Assembly (NCBI RefSeq): GCF_030052815.1
Contig: NC_079501.1
Location: 78,388,979-78,452,978 of the forward strand
From: Hevea brasiliensis
Lineage: Eukaryota; Streptophyta; Magnoliopsida; Malpighiales; Euphorbiaceae
Reading direction: 5' to 3'
Length of the DNA stretch: 64,000 bases
Part shown: positions 58,434-64,000 of the stretch, in pieces
Position numbering within the stretch: position 1 is the stretch's first letter
Layout of the letters: the number at the start of each line of letters is the position of its first letter
Translations under genes and position numbers: made by a program
The notes under the pieces: generated by a model
What the model was told of the DNA's origin: nothing
Database searches by the model: none
Seen by the model: the letters and a program-made list of their open reading frames with translations, nothing else

Positions 58434-61400
58434 TGTAACAACCCTTACCCATCTACAGTGTAGCCAAGCAAGGCATGTCACATGGAGTGCCGGAGCACCT
58501 GATCTTATTTGATTTCATTACAGTTATTGATTTACTTGTTCAAAAACTTTATCTAAGGTTTAGGCTATTTTTACTGTTTATCAAAATCTGACTAATTTGG
58601 AAATTTTGAAAATTTTAACGACAATCCGGTAGAGTGCCGGCTGTAATTTGAACTAACAGATCTTCTGAACTTGCCAAAAATAATTCACAACATATTCAAA
58701 TTCACAACTCAATTTATCTCAATAATATCTCATCAGTTTCTCAAACTCAGAATCAATCTCAAAATTTCTCAAACTTAATTTAGATCAGGATCATCAAGAT
58801 CAGATAATCATCTGATCAACTCGTATATAAGAATTTCTTAATTTGATAAATTTACATAACTTATAAATTAGTTACAAAAGTTTCTTTTGTATTGGATATA
58901 CATATAATTTACAATATGCTAAGAATGAACAATATACATAACATGTGTAATATGAGCCCTATCTACAGGCATTGCTGAGGAGGTGATAACCTTGTACTCT
59001 TCTGACACTTCTGCAGATCTGGACTCCAAAAATCTCAGTCAACTATCTACTAGTTTTACTTTCAATACCTGCACGAGGAAACAATTTCATCACGCTAAGC
59101 ATTTCTGCTTAGTGGTGCAATAATACAACAATGAAATAATATATTCAAATAAAGAAAGAAATAAATTATAATTTGGATACTCAGGAATTAATTTAATTTG
59201 GTATGCTATTTCTAGTATCAACTATCTTATATACTAGTTTATTCCTCTTTGGAAGTGCTAAGTTTATAACCTTTCAGTAATAATACCCAGCATAAAAATT
59301 ATTCTAACTGTATTGTATTTTAAGTCTCTATGGTTTTGCAAATTTTATTTTTGTTATGTTTCTATTGCTAATCTCTTTTACTCATTTCACTCAATACTTA
59401 ATTTAATTATACTGAAATTTCATTATACTTAACTTAACTGCCTGAATTGAATAATATTTTAATTGACTGCCCGTGTAGCCTATACAACTGACCAGACTGG
59501 ATAAACGGTTAATATAGTACTGGGTACCTAGTACCTCGAGCCGTCACACCATCGGTACACAGTATCTCCCGGTGTGCTAACAGTGTGGCTAAGAAGCCAT
59601 ATAATCAATCAGGCAATAAGCTGAGTATAATAACATAATCTATATAGCCATAGGCTATTAAAATCCGTATAGCCATAGGCTATTAAAATCATAGTGTGGC
59701 ATAATAAGCCATAAAACACAGTATGGCATGAAGCCATTTACAGTACGGCTATCAGAACCCTATTGGCATGCTAACCTATCCAAAATAGTCAACTAGGCAA
59801 GACTAGTGCATTTACAAGCTTAAATATTTAATTCTTTATTTTTAGGGTTTATAGGTCATTATGCCTTTCACTGGTTAACAAAAATGTTGACCTTTTTTAC
59901 GTATCATGGATAGGTTGATTCTAGTATCAACATGTCACAATTTGTATCTCAATATTTTGCTAATATAGTACATTTTACAATTCTCACAAATTGGCATTTA
60001 TTGCCAATTTTATTTCTAAGACTTATTGCATGATAATGTCAATTTTTCATTTTTAGTATGCTAGATTTATATAGCTAGATGTCCTATTTTCCTTGGTTTT
60101 TAGATTCTGGTCAAAGAAGCAATTTTATAAGTCTATGTCTTATTGAATTTTTGCCACTGATTTCATGTCATTCTGAGTTGTATAGACCAAGATATAGTCA
60201 ATTTACTAAAGCTGGATAGATTGCATTTTTAATGCAAAGTTAGGTCAATTTTTTATCAAATTCAATTCTGGCAGATTTGGTATCCTAACTTAGGTAAGCT
60301 AATTGACCTAGTTCTGGTCATTTCTGGGCTTTGGTGTCTTCATAAGAGTTGTAGCTCTATGTCTAAGATTTCCATTGATATAAATTTCAAGTCATTTGGA
60401 CTTGTTTATAGTGAGTTATGGCTAAATAAGTGACTACTTCTCATATGGTCAAATTCTGGTTTGCAATGGTTTTGGACAGTTTTGATACCTCAAATTGTGT
60501 AAGAAATTTGACTTAGTAAATGGCATTTCTGGATTCTGTGATCTTCACCAAAGTTGTAGCCCTATGTATAAGCTTTCCAATGGTATAAATTTCAGGTCAT
60601 TTGGACCTGTTTTGAGTGAGTTATGGTCATTTGATTGACTACTGTTCATATGGTCAAAAATTCTGGGTTATAAGCTACCAATTCCGGATTAGGTTACTTT
60701 TTTAGTCACTTTCTGGACAGAATTTTGATAAGGTTTCTAAATAAATGTTGGCACATTTTATGTCTAGTTTTACCTCCAATTAGTCTCATACCAATTGAGG
60801 TCACACATTTTCATTTATGGCTTTTTTACCTACTATTTTCAACACAACACAACCTGCACAGAAAATTTACACTTCCAATTGTTATTCCTCCTTCTCCCAA
60901 ACTACAATTGCATACATAGCACTTCTAATTTCATTCATCAAGTCTCAAATTGATCAATTCCCAGCAGTTTACTCAAGTCCTCAATAATCAATACAGAACC
61001 CTAATTCACAAAGTCAAGGTCAATAATATATACTTGCAAACAATTAGTTAATACTTGAAATTTCAACTAACAACTTACAATACCCTCCCACTAATCTATC
61101 TATACCATAATTCAACAATAAAATTCATTAATTACTGATCCCTTAAGTACTTCAAGGCTGCCACATTTAAGCTCAATTGTCCAAAGTTTCTAACACTTAT
61201 TCAAACCCTTAATTCAATTATCATTTCAAACATACACATGCCCATAAGCTCTAATTCATTTATTTACTTAAATCAACATGTCTAACCATTAATTACAAGT
61301 AGAATTAACCAACTTCCCATGGACTTCCTTGGCTGCCGAATTTGAATGCCCACAAATACTCATTCAATTCTTTCAATTTCTCCACAATTCAACTTATCAC

Positions 61401-62379
61401 AACATCAACTCAAAGTTTAATTAAGCAAGGGAGGAAAAATGAGCACTAACCTTATTTTGAGCTTTATAAAATCTCACCCAAACTTCTTCTTTTTGCTGGC
61501 TATGTGTTGCCCATGATGTGGTGATCACTTTTGATGAAGGAAGCCTTTGATTTCATGGTGAGAATGAAGAGTTTGGAAGTGTTGCATGTGGGGTGGGCAT
61601 GGGAGTTTTGGGAGAAAGCTCAATTCGACCATGGGTGGGATAATGAAGAAATGAAGTGTTTTTGGGTGCTAAAGTCTATCCACTTAGGTATTTATATGGT
61701 CCACTAATCCTCCACTAAGTCCCACTAATTATGATTAACATTATAATAATCCAAAGTTATCATAATTGCCATAATGCCCTCATAATTCCTTTAATTACAT
61801 TATATTTTATATTTCTTATTTTCATGGCATTTTCAAAGTTTAATACTATTTATTTTTAATGGAAATTTCGGTCAAAAGTCAACTTTAGGTGTCAAATGAC
61901 CAAAATGCCCCTCTTCGGGTTGCATTTCAAATTTTTCGATACTACCAATTTAATCATTGTCTTGCCGATTTCTTAAATTTTTGTTTTTATTTGTACTGAC
62001 TTACTAAATTTTTTTTGACATTTCCAATGTCAATTACACCTCAGTAGACCTTTAATTAGGCCTCGAAAATATTTTCTAGGGTTTCCCGCTATCCAGGGCT
62101 AGTCAACGGTCCCTGTCGTAACTTCAGGTGCGGTCACCCATCGCTACGGTTCTGGCACATTTAACTTAATTGCTCTTCATCTCTTTTATTTTCTCTTAAT
62201 TTTTCTTGTATTTTCTTACCTTGTATTCCATCATTTTATGTCTCCTCATTATCACCAAAACGTAATTCCAGACTTCCTGACGGTCTGTACTTTGGTTGTC
62301 CACATTCTGGCTATCTGTCTAGACAACCTTAGTTATCGGAATAGTATAACGTACAAACTATGTAAGTGAGGATGTTACA
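58434..62379 (-). repeat. Solo LTR H nested in element D gag
   Basis: The plus strand runs TGTAACAACCC ... GATGTTACA (3946 bp), flanked by GGGCT at 58429-58433 and 62380-62384. It is of the long Tekay-like LTR type, with a TATA-like TATAAATA (minus sense, 61689-61696), a donor-like AAG|GTTAGTG starting at 61450, and the stem-loop CTAAGCATTTCTGCTTAG near 59094. Confidence 0.93.
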
Positions 62380-63324
62380 GGGCTGGATCTATTTCCTTCT
62401 CCTTGCCCTTGCTTACACTAACTGGTGCTTTAGCAGAGCTCTCCCCTTTGTCGTGCTTGTTCACGCCACCTTTATCACTAGTAAGTGGGGTGCTAGTATT
62501 GGAAGGTTTTGTGAATGTTTTGGTAGTAGTGCCCTTATATCCACCTTTCATTCTCTGCCTTTCAACCTTAATGGCAAGTTTGATCACATCCTGCAAAAAC
62601 ACATATGGCTATAATTTAACAGTTTTAGCAATTTCATAATTCAAATCACCAAGAAAACGGGCAATGGTTTGTTCTTGCGATTCTCTCACATCACATCTCA
62701 ACATCAGCATCTCAAATTCTTTAACATAGTCTTCCACACATATTCCACCCTGGCGCAAACTTTGGAGTTTGATAAATAACTCATGTTTGTAATATTCAGG
62801 TACAAATCGCTTCTTCATGATTCTTTTCATCTCACGCCAAGTTTGTACATCATCAAGCCCATCCCTACGTCTTTGAGCCTTCACGTTCTCCCACCATAAG
62901 TTTGCATAATCAACAAACTCAATGGCAGCAAGTTTGCACTTCTTTGCTTCCCTATACTCTTGATACTCAAAAATTTTGTCAACTCTTTGTACCCATTCTA
63001 GGTACTCTTCAGGTGAGCTGGTACCTCAAAAGGTTGGAATCCTCATCTTGATGTTGTCTCCTTAGCCATGTGGATGCCTAGGCAGGTGCTAATCATAAAC
63101 ACCTTCTTCAACTCCGTGTTCTTCGTCATCATCACCACACCTTTGCTGCCTAAGACCATTGCACTCTCTTTGTGGCTGGAGTGCAATTAGTCTTGCTAAG
63201 CTTGTGTTATCTGAGCTATTTGCTCTTGCATTGCATTTTGCTGTTTTTCAAGTCTTAGCATATGTGCTTGATTCGATATGAGACCTCTTGGAACTGGTGG
63301 ATGCACCTCTCCTTCATCAAACAT
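62380..63324 (-). pseudogene. gag: Element D gag body
   Basis: The likely start is the ATG at 63324 (MFDEGEVHPPVPRG), followed by a Gln-rich, coiled-coil-like stretch (LRLEKQQNAMQEQIAQITQ). The capsid domain reads YLEWVQRVDKIFEYQEY, LAAIEFVDYANLWWENV, WREMKRIMKKRFVP, LQSLRQGGICVEDYVKEFE and ARFLGDLNYEIAKTV. Several stops occur (near 63190, 63030 and 62609), and the Ser/Thr/Lys-rich linker leads to SVSKGKEKEIDPA at the H insertion. Confidence 0.85.
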
Positions 63325-63428
63325 ATTGCTATCACAATCAAACTCACTAAGTGTTTCACTCGGTTAAAGGATAGGTTGGTTCACTCCCTCACTTATTTGC
63401 ACTCCAAAGGCTTCAAAGTACTGCTCAA

Positions 63429-63445
63429 CCAAGGTTCTTATACCA
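63429..63445 (-). other. Primer-binding site of element D (decayed Met-tRNA)
   Basis: The minus strand reads TGGTATAAGAACCTTGG, the Met-tRNA PBS with two changes, 3 nt from the LTR at 63449. Confidence 0.7.
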
Positions 63446-63448
63446 AAC

Positions 63449-64000
63449 TGATGTGCCTTGTAAAGGAGAGAATGAAATTGATTAGTTATGAAAGATAAAA
63501 AATTCTTCTGGATGAATCGAGGAACAAGAATAAGCAAAAATTAAGCAATATAACACCAAATTCAACTTCAACAGAAAAAAAAAAAAAAAAGGATTTCTTT
63601 TTGGTATTTTATGATTTAAGATGCAACAGTAATAAAAGATAAAAATAAGAAAATAACTATGGAATGTAAATTTTGATAAGAGTAATCTCGCCACAAAGAT
63701 TACAATCCCAATGAAGATGCCACATAAGGAACTCTTATGATAAGTCAAGATTTCGCCACAAAAAAATAATATTTGATAAGAAAGAAGAAGCAGCACTTGC
63801 TATTTATTAAAATTCAGAATGCTTTGAGCTTACAAGAGTTGGCCTTTATATAAGCTAATTACAAGCACTATAAAGGAAAATAGCAAGGTTACTAAATAGG
63901 AAATTTGAATAGTCTTCTAAATAGGAAATAATATTAAATTTTTAAGAAAAAAACACTTCAAAAATCTACCCATAGAGTAATGCACGAATTTGAGGAGATT
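63449..64000 (-). repeat. 5' LTR of element D (incomplete)
   Basis: It matches 38489 onwards nearly base for base (for example GGAACAAGAATAAGCAAAAA at 63521 and 38561), with a TATA box in the same place (63843-63852). It runs off the right edge. Confidence 0.88.

Larger units (their letters stand above)
38489..64000 (-). mobile_element. Element D: CRM-like chromovirus in three pieces
   Basis: 3' LTR (38489-39224 with a duplicated tail), pol (39687-42488), protease (57725-58345), gag zinc knuckle (58346-58433), gag body (62380-63324), PBS (63429-63445) and 5' LTR (63449 to beyond the edge) are collinear on the minus strand. The pieces are separated by F plus E (42489-57724) and by H (58434-62379). 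RT motifs GIEHQIDLIPG, RESISPCFVPALL and [11 protein letters not shown] resemble the CRM lineage as I recall it. Confidence 0.88.

Overview
The window is plant nuclear DNA, almost entirely layered LTR retrotransposons. The evidence is Ty3/gypsy chromovirus and Ty1/copia polyproteins, PBSs matching the initiator Met-tRNA (TGGTATCAGAGC), a Stowaway-type MITE and AT-rich spacers. I infer a eudicot but cannot fix the species. No rRNA, tRNA, CRISPR array or bacterial operon was seen. All transposon reading frames are broken; the only plausible non-transposon gene is one small unrecognised ORF at about 36.6-37.0 kb.

Layout. (1) 1-6057: minus-strand Tekay/Del-type chromovirus A, its 3' LTR cut by the window edge and its 5' LTR reduced to 25 bp. 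(2) 6058-11284: minus-strand copia element J, with a full 3' LTR and a truncated 5' LTR. (3) 11285-16684: decayed plus-strand gypsy element B with a 3' LTR. (4) 16685-18949 and 33514-35165: a large AT-rich palindrome, split by (5) the minus-strand Tekay-type element C (18950-33508, TSD ACATT), whose protease region is itself split by solo LTR G (25334-28334, TSD CAGCT). (6) 35166-38488: AT-rich spacer, candidate gene, MITE, minisatellite. (7) 38489-64000: minus-strand chromovirus D of a different, probably CRM-like, lineage. It is cut into three pieces by solo LTR F (42489 to about 48578, itself holding solo LTR I, 44100-46613, TSD AAAGC), by the internally deleted element E (48598-57724, TSD ATCCC) and by solo LTR H (58434-62379, TSD GGGCT). 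D's 5' LTR runs off the right edge.

The most interesting signal is in the long (3-4.3 kb) Tekay-type LTRs. In A, C, E, F, G and H, a TATA box (degenerate in A) is followed about 240-257 nt later by a splice-donor-like GT(A/T)AGT. In A, C and E a pyrimidine-rich tract ending in AG sits 1-5 nt before the gag ATG. This predicts a leader intron of roughly 2.8-3.5 kb that would remove U5 and the PBS from a gag-pol mRNA while unspliced RNA stays competent for reverse transcription. Other notable points are a 79-bp GT-AG insertion that interrupts A's integrase in exact frame, a U3 island rich in W-box-like TTGAC motifs shared by the LTR families, a recombinant LTR (F), a two-step deletion derivative (E), and a tandem duplication that doubles the promoter of D's 3' LTR.

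All coordinates and homologies come from reading the sequence by eye. Lineage names (Tekay, CRM, Ivana/Tork) rest on recalled motif patterns, not on searches.
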